Assembly: GCF_020687805.1 (NCBI RefSeq)
Contig: NZ_JAJEWQ010000004.1
Coordinates: forward strand, 62,001-126,000
Source: Planctobacterium marinum
Lineage (GTDB): Bacteria > Pseudomonadota > Gammaproteobacteria > Enterobacterales > Alteromonadaceae
Direction: 5' to 3'
DNA: 64,000 nt
The number at the start of each line of letters is the position of its first letter. Within the stretch, counting starts at the first letter, position 1. Below the pieces are notes generated by a model, which was given only the letters and a program-made list of their open reading frames with translations, did not search any database and was not told the DNA's origin. Made by a program: the position numbers and the translations under genes. Positions 9,877 through 18,221 of the stretch are shown here, in pieces.

Positions 9877-10785
9877 ATGTTGTCCGATAAGCCAAAAATA
9901 CTCATCGTCGATGATGAAAAGTCGAATCTGAAGATCCTGTCCGAGTTTCTTGGTGGTGATGGGCAAATCATGCTGGCCAAAAGTGGAAAGCAGGCGCTGG
10001 AAAAGGCTGCCAGGGCGTTACCTGACATCATATTGTTGGATGTGGTAATGCCGGATATGGATGGTTTTGAAGTCCTGAAACAGCTAAAAGCCGCGCCCGG
10101 CACCCGACTGATCCCGGTTATTTTTATAACAGGATTAACCGATGTAACGTTTGAAGAAAAAGGCCTGGCGCTGGGTGCCAGTGACTATATTATCAAGCCG
10201 ATACACGAGCAGTTGGTCAGAGCAAGAGTAAAACTGCATCTGCAGTTAGTGAAACAACAAAGGTTGTTAGAGCAGGTGGCCTTAATTGATCCGTTGACGG
10301 GCTTATGCAACCGAAGAAAGTATGAAGATGTGTCCAATATTGAATGGCGAGCTGCGGTGCGTTATGGCGGTGACTTCTCAGTGGCGTTGTTAAATCTGGA
10401 TGGATTTAAGGCGTTTAATGAAATGCACGGTTATGCCACGGGAGACGAGCTACTGATACAAGTTGCCAGCCAATTGGCGCAACAAATACGCCGTGCCAAA
10501 GACCTGGTCGCGCGTTTCAGTGGACAGGAATTTGTATTGTTAATGCCGGGTACAGAGCGCCAGGGAGCGCAAACAGCTGCAGAAAAATGCCTCAGCGCCA
10601 TTAGCGGCCTAAAAATGCCGGGCGGGACGGGCAGAGTCGCTGGTGTAACGGTCTCCGTGGGAGGAGTTACCGCGCGGGCCAGCATGTCACTTACTCTGGA
10701 TGAGGTTATGTTGAAAGTTCGGCAAAAACTAAATCAGGCACAGCAAGCGGCAGATACTGCCGTGTGCTGGGAACAGGTTGAGTAA
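9877..10785 (+). CDS. Response regulator with receiver and degenerate GGDEF domain
   Basis: A 302-residue protein. The receiver domain (1-125) has the acidic pair VDDE, phospho-acceptor D55 and K107. The C-terminal domain (136-300) starts with the diguanylate cyclase signature DPLTGLCNRRKYE. The signature loop reads SGQEF at 215-219 instead of GG(D/E)EF, and the upstream DxD is NxD, so cyclic-di-GMP synthesis is doubtful. The product-inhibition site RxxD is intact as R206-AK-D209, exactly five residues before the loop. The protein may therefore bind cyclic-di-GMP rather than make it. It begins 23 bases after the giant kinase and ends five bases before the next kinase gene. Confidence 0.88.
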   Translation: MLSDKPKILIVDDEKSNLKILSEFLGGDGQIMLAKSGKQALEKAARALPDIILLDVVMPDMDGFEVLKQLKAAPGTRLIPVIFITGLTDVTFEEKGLALGASDYIIKPIHEQLVRARVKLHLQLVKQQRLLEQVALIDPLTGLCNRRKYEDVSNIEWRAAVRYGGDFSVALLNLDGFKAFNEMHGYATGDELLIQVASQLAQQIRRAKDLVARFSGQEFVLLMPGTERQGAQTAAEKCLSAISGLKMPGGTGRVAGVTVSVGGVTARASMSLTLDEVMLKVRQKLNQAQQAADTAVCWEQVE

Positions 10786-10790
10786 CGCTT

Positions 10791-12662
10791 ATGTCAATCA
10801 CTGAGCCTTTGGAAAGACCCAGAATCCTCATCATAGATGACGAAAAGTCCAATCTTAAAATTTTGTCTGATTTACTTAGCTCGGAAGCTGAGGTTGCCGT
10901 GGCCAAAAGCGGTACACAGGGTTTGTGGAAAGCCAGCAAACTAAAACCAGATTTAATCTTGCTGGATATCGTGATGCCGGAGATGGATGGTTTTGAGACG
11001 CTGAAACAGCTTAAGCAGGATGAACAGTTAAAAGACACCTCAGTTATCTTTATTACCGGTCTGGATACCGTAGACAACGAAAAGTACGGCCTGGATCTCG
11101 GTGCGCTGGATTACATCCGCAAACCTTTTAACGGCGCAGTAGTAAAAACCCGCATTGCTACGCATCTGAAATTAATTCGTCAAACGAAGGAACTGCGGGC
11201 ATTGTCGGTTAAACTCAGAGAGGCGGATCAGGCGAAAAGCCGGTTTTTAGCGAACATGAGTCACGAAATTCGCACGCCGCTTACGGCAATTATTGGCTAT
11301 ACCGAGCTGTTGCAAAATGACGAATTGTCCGGCATGGATAATGACCAGGCAATAGATATCATATCTAACAGTGGTAAGCACTTACTTAATTTAATCAATG
11401 ATATTCTAGACTTATCTAAAATCGAAGCTAAAAAACTCCAGGTAGAGTGTGTTGAGTTTTGCTTACCTTTACTGCTGGAAGAGCTCATTTCCCTCATTAA
11501 ACCTAAAATAGAGCAGCACAATCTTGCCTTTGAGTTGGGCCTGCAATTTCCTTTGCCTTCCCACATTGTCAGCGATCCTACCCGCCTGAAACAGGTGTTA
11601 CTGAATCTGCTAAACAACGCCGTTAAGTTTACTGAAGAAGGCGTGATTCGGTTGCTGGTGGCAGAAAGCGATGGTGCGTTAAAGTTCAACGTGATTGATA
11701 CTGGCGTGGGTATCAGTAAAGAACAACAAACACGCATTTTTAGTGCTTTTGAGCAGGCAGATGTGTCAGTGACACGGCGATTTGGCGGCACCGGATTGGG
11801 CCTTAATATTTCCAAATACCTGGCCCAAAAATTAGGTGGTGACCTGGTAGTCAGCAGTGTCAGCGGTATTGGCAGTGACTTTTGCGCCAGTATCGCGTTG
11901 CGCACCGGAGAAAATGCTGAGCCGGTCAGCGACGAGCTTTGCTATGCAAACGTCATTCACTGTCAAAAAGCCCAAAAGCCGGTGCAACCGGTACTGACGG
12001 GCAAAGTGTTGCTGGCGGAAGATCAGAAAGAATTGCGTCTGTTGATCACCATGATGCTGCACAAATTGGGACTTGAGGTAGTGGCTGTGGAAAATGGTTT
12101 GCAATTACTGGACGAAGCAACAGCGAATTCGTTTGATCTTATCTTAACTGACATACACATGCCCGAGATGGGCGGGGAAGAAGCGGTTACCCGGTTGCAG
12201 GAAGCCCACATTGACATCCCAACCATTGCATTAACAGCTAATGCGATGAAACATGAAGTGGAGCAATACATAAGTAAAGGATTTACGGATCATCTCAGCA
12301 AACCTATTCAGCGCGAAGAGTTTAGTCGAAAGCTGGCTATGTATTTACCGGAGCTGACACCGCCTTCAGCTGGCAGGTCCTCACATCAGAGTGAAAAAGC
12401 GCGTTTTATTGAGCAGTTCAAACGCGATCTGCCGGAGCGACTGGAGGTGATGGAAAATGCGTTCTTTAGTCAGGACTGGCGCCATGTGGCATTGTTGGCC
12501 CACAGTCTGAGTTCAACCGCACGTTCCTTCCAGCTGGATGCGATCACCAGGGTGACTGCTGAAATTGAACGTCTGGCAATGGATACTATCGCGGACAGTG
12601 AGCACGCCAATGAGCTGGCAGCCGTTATTCTGTCATTAAAAGCGCAACTTGAGGCTGACTGA
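10791..12662 (+). CDS. Hybrid histidine kinase: receiver, HisKA, HATPase, receiver, Hpt
   Basis: A 623-residue cytoplasmic protein with no membrane segment. Receiver 1 (10-130) has D59; a short coiled linker leads to HisKA with H158 in the motif MSHEIRTPL; HATPase carries NLLNNAVKF, DTGVGIS and GGTGLGLNI; receiver 2 (about 400-515) has its Asp in LILTDIHMP; a C-terminal Hpt-like helical bundle has a His in LAHSLSSTARSF. Its first receiver is closely similar to that of the preceding GGDEF protein (shared DDEKSNLKILS and VIFITGL). It starts five bases after the previous stop, so co-translation is likely. A receiver-first kinase is normally an intermediate fed by another kinase, plausibly the 2190-residue protein. 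Confidence 0.9.
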   Translation: MSITEPLERPRILIIDDEKSNLKILSDLLSSEAEVAVAKSGTQGLWKASKLKPDLILLDIVMPEMDGFETLKQLKQDEQLKDTSVIFITGLDTVDNEKYGLDLGALDYIRKPFNGAVVKTRIATHLKLIRQTKELRALSVKLREADQAKSRFLANMSHEIRTPLTAIIGYTELLQNDELSGMDNDQAIDIISNSGKHLLNLINDILDLSKIEAKKLQVECVEFCLPLLLEELISLIKPKIEQHNLAFELGLQFPLPSHIVSDPTRLKQVLLNLLNNAVKFTEEGVIRLLVAESDGALKFNVIDTGVGISKEQQTRIFSAFEQADVSVTRRFGGTGLGLNISKYLAQKLGGDLVVSSVSGIGSDFCASIALRTGENAEPVSDELCYANVIHCQKAQKPVQPVLTGKVLLAEDQKELRLLITMMLHKLGLEVVAVENGLQLLDEATANSFDLILTDIHMPEMGGEEAVTRLQEAHIDIPTIALTANAMKHEVEQYISKGFTDHLSKPIQREEFSRKLAMYLPELTPPSAGRSSHQSEKARFIEQFKRDLPERLEVMENAFFSQDWRHVALLAHSLSSTARSFQLDAITRVTAEIERLAMDTIADSEHANELAAVILSLKAQLEAD

Positions 12663-12677
12663 TCGCGCTTGAAACGA

Positions 12678-12935
12678 TTATGGAGAGTCGTCGGTTTTTG
12701 ATTTGCTGCGAAGAGAAAAGGAAGCTATCAATCGGAAACGCAATATGCCGGTATAGCCATAGATGGCAAAAGCCGCACCAGACAACATCAGTAGCGCTGC
12801 GGGGACCTGTAACCAAATCCACCATAAGTAACCGGCAAAGAGCAACAGGCTACCAGCTACAAATTGCATCAACCCCTGAATAAACCGGGTCCAGTACTGG
12901 TGCAGTGCAATGCGTTGCTCAGCTGTTAACGACAT
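12678..12935 (-). CDS. Small two-helix membrane protein of unknown function
   Basis: Codes for 85 residues with two hydrophobic segments, near residues 22-44 (LMQFVAGSLLLFAGYLWWIW) and 44-66, followed by a basic tail (RSKSKTD). No family is recognised. It lies 12 bases downstream of nfuA on the same strand and so probably shares its transcript. It is convergent with the kinase gene ending at 12662. The composition and the position behind nfuA argue for a real gene, but nothing in the sequence points to a function. Confidence 0.55.
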   Translation of the reverse strand: MSLTAEQRIALHQYWTRFIQGLMQFVAGSLLLFAGYLWWIWLQVPAALLMLSGAAFAIYGYTGILRFRLIASFSLRSKSKTDDSP

Positions 12936-12947
12936 GCCACCGATAAC

Positions 12948-13523
12948 TCAGTAGTAAGAGTGCTCTCCGGATTCGTGTTCAGTGGCATCTTTAACCCCTT
13001 TCAGCTCGGGAAATTGTTGCAGCATTTGTTTTTCAATGCCTTCTTTCAGGGTGACATCCACCATGGAGCAACCATTACAACCACCGCCGAATTGCAATAG
13101 GGCAATACCGTCATCAGTAATGTCCATCAACATTACCTGACCACCATGACTGGCCAATTGCGGGTTGATTTCTGATACCAGCATATACTCAATGCGCTCT
13201 TTAAGGGGAGCGTTTTCAGCGACTTTTCGGGCTTTTGCATTGGGCGCTTTTAAGGTAAGCTGCGAACCCATTTGGTCGGTGACAAAGTCGATTTCGGCTT
13301 CTTCCAGGTACGGGGCACTTTCTAAATCGACAATGGCTTCAAAACCGTCAAAGGGCAAATGTTGGTCGGAATCTTCTACAGCATCCGCCGGGCAATAAGA
13401 AACGCCGCATTCAGCCGAGGCAGTACCTGGGTTGATTACAAATACCCGGATGTTGGTGTTTTCCGGTTGAGTTTCCAGTAATTTGCGAAAATGAGCTTGT
13501 GCAGACTCGGAAATATTTATCAT
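12948..13523 (-). CDS. nfuA: Fe-S biogenesis protein NfuA
   Basis: A 191-residue protein, the same length as E. coli NfuA. The N-terminal A-type-carrier-like domain (about 1-100) lacks the full cysteine triad. The C-terminal Nfu domain carries the cluster-binding CNGC with cysteines at 149 and 152, identical in position to E. coli. Two subunits bridge a [4Fe-4S] cluster and hand it to target enzymes, especially under oxidative or iron stress. The frame is open further upstream to 13724, but that extension crosses the divergent peptidase gene; ATG at 13523 (MINISESAQ) matches the family start. A probable IscR operator lies 43-67 bases upstream. Confidence 0.95.
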   Translation of the reverse strand: MINISESAQAHFRKLLETQPENTNIRVFVINPGTASAECGVSYCPADAVEDSDQHLPFDGFEAIVDLESAPYLEEAEIDFVTDQMGSQLTLKAPNAKARKVAENAPLKERIEYMLVSEINPQLASHGGQVMLMDITDDGIALLQFGGGCNGCSMVDVTLKEGIEKQMLQQFPELKGVKDATEHESGEHSYY

Positions 13524-13552
13524 AACGGGAACCAAAATATAAACTGATGAGA

Positions 13553-13590
13553 ATTCTAACAAAAAATACTTGAGTAAAACACTCAAGTAA
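13553..13590 (-). promoter_or_regulatory. nfuA promoter with probable IscR type 1 operator
   Basis: Bases 13566-13590 hold a perfect inverted repeat with nine-base arms, TACTTGAGT and ACTCAAGTA, around AAAAC. Compared with the enterobacterial IscR type 1 consensus (ATASYYGACTRWWWYAGTC and its mirror end) it matches at 22 of 25 positions by eye. On the minus strand an extended -10 (TGT-TAGAAT, + strand 13553-13558) lies just downstream, so the repeat covers the -35 region. That is the geometry expected for repression by [2Fe-2S]-IscR, with nfuA induced when Fe-S clusters are scarce. IscR itself is not in the window. Confidence 0.68.
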
Positions 13591-13669
13591 TCGACTCTTT
13601 TAGACAATTTTTGCCTATCGGCAAAGTTTCCCTTATGGTTAAGGCAATGACTTAAAGGCTTAATATTCA

Positions 13670-16255
13670 ATGACAATACGTTTTTTATCCTGTTTCTTTT
13701 TACTTCTGGTGACCGGTGCCGCAAGTGCCGATATGTCTCGTATCTACAGCCATGATTTGGAATATCTGCCCAAAGATGTCAGTTATGATCCGGCTATCCC
13801 TTTACCTCAGGAGGTACTGGGACACACAGTAGGAGAGTGGCATGTCAGGCATGACCAGTTACTGGCTTATATGACATTGTTGGCTGAAAAGTCGGAGCGG
13901 GTGCAATTGCAGGAAATCGGTCGCACCTATGAAGGGCGTAAATTAATTCATTTACATATCAGTAATGCGAAAAACCTGGCTGACATTGAGAGCCTGAGAA
14001 CCACCCACCTGAAAAACTGGCAATCCCACGAGGAAAAAAGGGATCTCAGTGGTTATCCACTGGTACTATGGATGGGTTACAGCATTCATGGTGACGAACC
14101 CAGTGGTTCCAATGCTGCACTGTTGTTGGCCTATTATCTGGCGGCCGCGCAGGGCGAGAAAATCGACCAGCTGTTGGACCAAAGTGTGGTTATTCTTGAC
14201 CCGTCATTAAACCCGGATGGGCTGGCCAGATTCGCACACTGGGCGAACTCTCACAAAAGTCTGAATCTGGTGTCTGATCCGCAAAACCGGGAACACCGCC
14301 AGGGGTGGCCGAGTGCCAGAACCAATCACTACTGGTTCGATTTGAATCGCGATTGGTTATTACTTACTCACCCGGAGTCAAAGGCCCGCATTGAGCAGTT
14401 TCACCAGTGGCGGCCCCATGTCTTAACCGACTTTCATGAGATGGGCACCAACAGTACTTACTTTTTTCAGCCGGGAATTCCCTCCCGGACCAATCCGCAC
14501 ACACCACTAAAAAATATTGAACTGACCAATGCCCTGGCCGGATTTCACGCCAAACAAATGGATTCCGACAAGCGCCTGTATTTTACTCAGGAAGCCTTTG
14601 ACGACTTTTACTACGGCAAAGGGTCTACCTATCCGGATGCTCACGGAAGTGTCGGAATCCTGTTTGAACAGGCCAGCGCCCGTGGACATTTGCAGGAGTC
14701 TGAAAACGGTCCGTTGGCCTTTTCACAGGCAATTCAGAATCAGTTTAATTTGTCACTGTCCACTTTTGCGGGTGCCATGGCAAACAAACATGCCATGTTG
14801 GATTTTCAGGATAGCTACGGACGTGATACGGCCGAAGAAGCTCTGGACGATGATGTGGCAGGCTTTATGGTAACTCCGGGTGAAGATGCCAGCCGGTTTA
14901 GTTATTTTCTGGATGTTTTGCAACGGCATCAGGTGAATATCTATCCACTGTCGAAAAACGTCAAAATTGACGATACCACCTTTGTGGCCGGCGAGAGCTT
15001 TTTTGTGCCGGGCAGACAAGCCCAGTACCGCCTGATTAAATCACTGTTCTCAACGCAAAAGCGCTTTAAAGACAATACCTTCTACGACGTATCTAACTGG
15101 AATATTGCACTGGCATTCAACTACGATTTCACGCCCATTGAGAAAAGTCGCTGGCGTAAAATTCCATTTATTGCCCAGCCTGTTACACAGTTGCAGGTAA
15201 AATCACCAGACTATAATGCTGATGCTGTGGCCTGGGCGTTTAACTGGCAGGATTCTGATGCGCCGGCATTATTGCAGTTTCTGCTGAAAAAAGGGGCTTT
15301 GGTGAAACAGTCGGTCAAAGCCTTCACCGGTGTAACGCAGGACGGCGAGTTTATCTTCCAACCCGGTGCAGTGTTGTTACCCATGGGATTGCAGCAACCG
15401 GACAATATTGCACAGGAGCTGATCGCCAGAGCGGCGCAGCTTAATGTGAAGTTGCATGGTTTGATGTCCGGCATGACACCACAAGGTGTTGATCTGGGCA
15501 GTCGTCACGTTGCCGTAGTCAACAAGCCGGAAATTCTGTTGCTGGGTGGTGCTGGCGTGTCTCAATATGAGGCTGGCGAAGTGTGGCACTATCTGGATCA
15601 ATATGTCGGCGTTGCTCCTAGTATTATTGACATACAGCGTCTTTCAGGCACCGACCTGAGTCGTTACAGCCACATTATTGCGGTTGATGGCAACTACCGA
15701 AGCATCACCGACAAGAGCAATGAAAAAATCAAAGTCTGGCTGGAGCAAGGTGGCGTGTTGATCACGCAAAAGCGCGCTGCAGAGTGGGCCGCAGAGCAAG
15801 ACTGGTTAAAAGCCAAATTTAAAGACGATGACGCCATTGATGCCGCTTTTGATACCAGCAAGCTGGGGTTTGCCGATCAGGAAGCCTTGTCGGGGAAAAA
15901 GCGCGTAGCCGGAGCCGTGTTTAATACCAATGTAGACTTGAGCCACCCCTTATTATTTGGCTTTGATAAGACGACTCTGCCGGTTTTTCGCAATAGTACC
16001 GTGATCATGCGCAAAGCCTCGGAGCCCTTTGTAAGTCCGGTTATCTATCAAAAGGCACCATTGTTGGCGGGTTATGCCTCCGATGAAATTGAAAGTCTGA
16101 TTGCGGATTCATCGATGCTTATTGCCCACACTAAAGGTGATGGCCGGGTGATCGCGTTTTCTGACAATGTCAGTTTCAGAGGTTACTGGCTAGGTACCCG
16201 CAGATTGTTGAGCAATGCGATATACCTGAGCCACTTCATTGATGTGGAAGGCTGA
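13670..16255 (+). CDS. Secreted M14 family zinc carboxypeptidase
   Basis: An 861-residue protein with a signal peptide (residues 1-20, ending ASA). The M14 peptidase core has the zinc ligands H140 and E143 (IHGDE) and H256 (DFHEMG), and the catalytic glutamate E333 (GILFEQ). Conserved substrate-pocket phrases include NPDG and DLNRDW. After about residue 400 comes a long C-terminal region; its last third ([18 protein letters not shown] onward) resembles a class I glutamine amidotransferase-like fold without an obvious catalytic cysteine. The enzyme probably trims peptides or peptidoglycan-linked peptides in the periplasm or outside. It overlaps the convergent comF gene by 20 bases. Confidence 0.88.
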   Translation: MTIRFLSCFFLLLVTGAASADMSRIYSHDLEYLPKDVSYDPAIPLPQEVLGHTVGEWHVRHDQLLAYMTLLAEKSERVQLQEIGRTYEGRKLIHLHISNAKNLADIESLRTTHLKNWQSHEEKRDLSGYPLVLWMGYSIHGDEPSGSNAALLLAYYLAAAQGEKIDQLLDQSVVILDPSLNPDGLARFAHWANSHKSLNLVSDPQNREHRQGWPSARTNHYWFDLNRDWLLLTHPESKARIEQFHQWRPHVLTDFHEMGTNSTYFFQPGIPSRTNPHTPLKNIELTNALAGFHAKQMDSDKRLYFTQEAFDDFYYGKGSTYPDAHGSVGILFEQASARGHLQESENGPLAFSQAIQNQFNLSLSTFAGAMANKHAMLDFQDSYGRDTAEEALDDDVAGFMVTPGEDASRFSYFLDVLQRHQVNIYPLSKNVKIDDTTFVAGESFFVPGRQAQYRLIKSLFSTQKRFKDNTFYDVSNWNIALAFNYDFTPIEKSRWRKIPFIAQPVTQLQVKSPDYNADAVAWAFNWQDSDAPALLQFLLKKGALVKQSVKAFTGVTQDGEFIFQPGAVLLPMGLQQPDNIAQELIARAAQLNVKLHGLMSGMTPQGVDLGSRHVAVVNKPEILLLGGAGVSQYEAGEVWHYLDQYVGVAPSIIDIQRLSGTDLSRYSHIIAVDGNYRSITDKSNEKIKVWLEQGGVLITQKRAAEWAAEQDWLKAKFKDDDAIDAAFDTSKLGFADQEALSGKKRVAGAVFNTNVDLSHPLLFGFDKTTLPVFRNSTVIMRKASEPFVSPVIYQKAPLLAGYASDEIESLIADSSMLIAHTKGDGRVIAFSDNVSFRGYWLGTRRLLSNAIYLSHFIDVEG

Positions 16256-16940
16256 CCGATAAACTCCACAGGTCAATCTTAATCCCGGGATTGACCTCGG
16301 TGAGTCGGTCACAGAGTCGGCGCATGGTGGTTCCCGTAGTAATCACATCATCAAGGATGGCAACGTGGTTCAGCTGGCGTAGCGTTTGTGCCTGAACCAC
16401 CCGGTACTGTCTGGTGGATACCAGACGGCGTTGTCTGCCATCCAGCCCGGCCTGTGCTTTGCCCACAAAGCGTTTCTGTATGAGCCGCGTTAATACCGGT
16501 ACAGACAGCGACGAACTCAGATGCTGTGCAATGAGTTCTGTTTGATTGAATCCCCGGCGCCCCCTTTTTAAAGGGTGCAGTGGCACAGGTATTAAGGCTT
16601 CCGGGAGCGGCAGGTTGGCATAGCAGCGCTGAATCCTGGTGAGCAGCAACTGACTCAGGCAGTTGGCAATCTCCATTTTATATTGGTATTTCAGCAAACT
16701 GATCAGTCTTTGTAATACCCCATGATGTGGACCAATACACAGGGTATCCAGGTGGCTTAATTTGGGGAGATACCGGGAAAACCTGGGTTGTACATTGAGA
16801 AAATCAAGGTCTTCTTCAGGGCTTCCAAATGCCGCAATTGTTTGCCGACAAACCTGACAAACCGCATCGCTGCCCGGTTGTTGGCATAAGTAGCAATGGT
16901 TGGTGTGTTCACGCATTCGCGTTATTATTTTGGTCAGCAT
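16236..16940 (-). CDS. comF: ComF/GntX family phosphoribosyltransferase-like protein
   Basis: A 234-residue protein. An N-terminal zinc-ribbon-like part has paired cysteines (CYLC and CQVC, near residues 17-32). The C-terminal half has a type I phosphoribosyltransferase fold with the PRPP loop VAILDDVITTGTTM. Homologues are ComF (competence) and GntX of E. coli, needed for use of external DNA as a nutrient and linked to natural transformation. It is divergent from bioH, the same gntX-bioH pairing as in E. coli, with nfuA close by. The start at 16940 could instead be the internal ATG eight codons later, just before the first cysteine pair. Confidence 0.88.
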   Translation of the reverse strand: MLTKIITRMREHTNHCYLCQQPGSDAVCQVCRQTIAAFGSPEEDLDFLNVQPRFSRYLPKLSHLDTLCIGPHHGVLQRLISLLKYQYKMEIANCLSQLLLTRIQRCYANLPLPEALIPVPLHPLKRGRRGFNQTELIAQHLSSSLSVPVLTRLIQKRFVGKAQAGLDGRQRRLVSTRQYRVVQAQTLRQLNHVAILDDVITTGTTMRRLCDRLTEVNPGIKIDLWSLSVSLPHQ

Positions 16941-16999
16941 AAAATGTCAGTCCCTGAATAGGCTCAGGGTTCAATATTACACTATCAGCAGGCGCTATT

Positions 17000-17770
17000 T
17001 TGCAGTTAAAAGTACAGGATTTTCACCCTCAACCGCGACTGGTTTTTTTGCATGGATGGGGGGTGAACAGCGGTGTTTTCAGGGGATTACTGCCCCAGTT
17101 AAGCGCGCATTATGCCGTGAGATTTATCGATCTGCCGGGGTTTGGTAGCAATAACCACATAGAGGTGCAGGAGCTGAGTTTTGAGCATTACTGCAGGATG
17201 CTTATCCCCTGTATTCCGAAAGGTGCAGCGCTGGCTGGTTGGTCGATGGGGGGGCTTGTCGCACAGTATCTGGCATCTCATCCCGAATGCCACGTGCAGC
17301 GCCTGGTTGCGATTTGTAGTACCCCCAGTTTTATGCAGGAAAATCAGTGGCCGGGAATTAAACCGCACGTGCTGGAGGGATTTCAGGTGCAACTATTGCA
17401 AAACTTTGAGAAAACCCTGGATCGGTTTTTAGCTATTCAAGCCATGGGTAGTGAAACCGCCAAACAAGACCTTAAAACCATCCGGCAACAGGTACACGCT
17501 GGTGGCATGGCCAATCATGGTGCCCTGGCACAAGGGTTAGATTACCTGCACAATGTAGATTTGCGCCCGTTACTGCCATCGAAGTTGCCCAAAACCTTGC
17601 GTATATTCGGCAGTCAGGACAGCTTAGTGCCCAAAGCCAGCGCGGCACAAATTCAGAGGCTGGACCCTGATGCAATCGTCCACATCATCGATAAAGCATC
17701 GCATGCGCCTTTTATCTCCCATCCCCGGCAGTTTTTGGAAATCTTTAATCAATTTATGGCCGATTTTTAG
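17000..17770 (+). CDS. bioH: Pimeloyl-ACP methyl ester carboxylesterase BioH
   Basis: A 256-residue alpha/beta hydrolase, the same length as E. coli BioH. The catalytic triad aligns at identical positions: S82 in GWSMGG, D207 in GSQDSLV and H235 in KASHAPF. BioH removes the methyl ester from pimeloyl-ACP methyl ester, the gatekeeping step that commits pimelate to biotin synthesis in the cytoplasm. The start is a TTG (MQLKVQDF) with a weak AGG ten bases upstream. The other bio genes are not in the window, as in many gammaproteobacteria where bioH is unlinked. Confidence 0.95.
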   Translation: MQLKVQDFHPQPRLVFLHGWGVNSGVFRGLLPQLSAHYAVRFIDLPGFGSNNHIEVQELSFEHYCRMLIPCIPKGAALAGWSMGGLVAQYLASHPECHVQRLVAICSTPSFMQENQWPGIKPHVLEGFQVQLLQNFEKTLDRFLAIQAMGSETAKQDLKTIRQQVHAGGMANHGALAQGLDYLHNVDLRPLLPSKLPKTLRIFGSQDSLVPKASAAQIQRLDPDAIVHIIDKASHAPFISHPRQFLEIFNQFMADF

Positions 17771-17844
17771 TCAAAAATATTATAACCGCGCTGCAGCTAA
17801 TCTAAACATAGCCTAATCAAAGGATTTATTTCTTTACTGATTTG

Positions 17845-17850
17845 TATAAT
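17845..17850 (+). promoter_or_regulatory. Perfect -10 element upstream of the small rod-like gene
   Basis: TATAAT lies 30 bases before the ATG at 17880. No good -35 is seen at 16-18 bases upstream (AGGATT/GGATTT), and no FliA-type flagellar promoter motif was found. AGGAG at 17870-17874 is the ribosome site. Confidence 0.35.
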
Positions 17851-17879
17851 AATTAAACATGAGGTAATAGGAGTAGTGT

Positions 17880-18200
17880 ATGTCTTTTGATGTAAGAAAT
17901 AGCGTCAATTCCGCTATCTTGTCTGGTGTGTTGGGGGTACAACGTGCCTCAGACAATATCGCCGGGACATCGATTAGTTTGGCGCAAAAACAGGCGTCTT
18001 TGCGCACCACCAGTGATTTATTGTCTGATGTGGCAACGCAACAACTGGGTGGCGTGTCGAGGTTATTGCCCTCGGGTGGCGACTCAATGACCGGTGATTT
18101 ACTGTCTTTGGTGAACAACCTGAATAATGCGCAGGCTTCCACCAAGGTGTTGGATGTTGCCAACGAGACCGTTGGTCGAATCATCAACGAAATCGCCTGA
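17880..18200 (+). CDS. Small helical protein resembling the ends of flagellar rod/hook proteins
   Basis: A 106-residue protein with a good ribosome site (AGGAG, five bases before ATG). No family is recognised with certainty. The N-terminus (SAILSGVLGVQRASDNIAGT) resembles the amphipathic rod-protein motif that ends in NIAN, and the C-terminus (LVNNLNNAQASTKVLDVANE, then VGRIINEIA) resembles the C-terminal helix of FlgB/C/E/G proteins. The middle domain of those proteins is absent. No flagellar genes are near. The neighbour 21 bases downstream is a SprA-type metalloprotease, probably in the same operon. Function not assigned. Confidence 0.6.
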   Translation: MSFDVRNSVNSAILSGVLGVQRASDNIAGTSISLAQKQASLRTTSDLLSDVATQQLGGVSRLLPSGGDSMTGDLLSLVNNLNNAQASTKVLDVANETVGRIINEIA

Positions 18201-18221
18201 TAATTCATATTTGAGCTGAGT

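Noticed and set aside
11297-11905. Minus-strand open frame of 202 codons opposite the hybrid kinase gene
   Set aside because: It lies wholly within a well-supported kinase gene and resembles no protein family.
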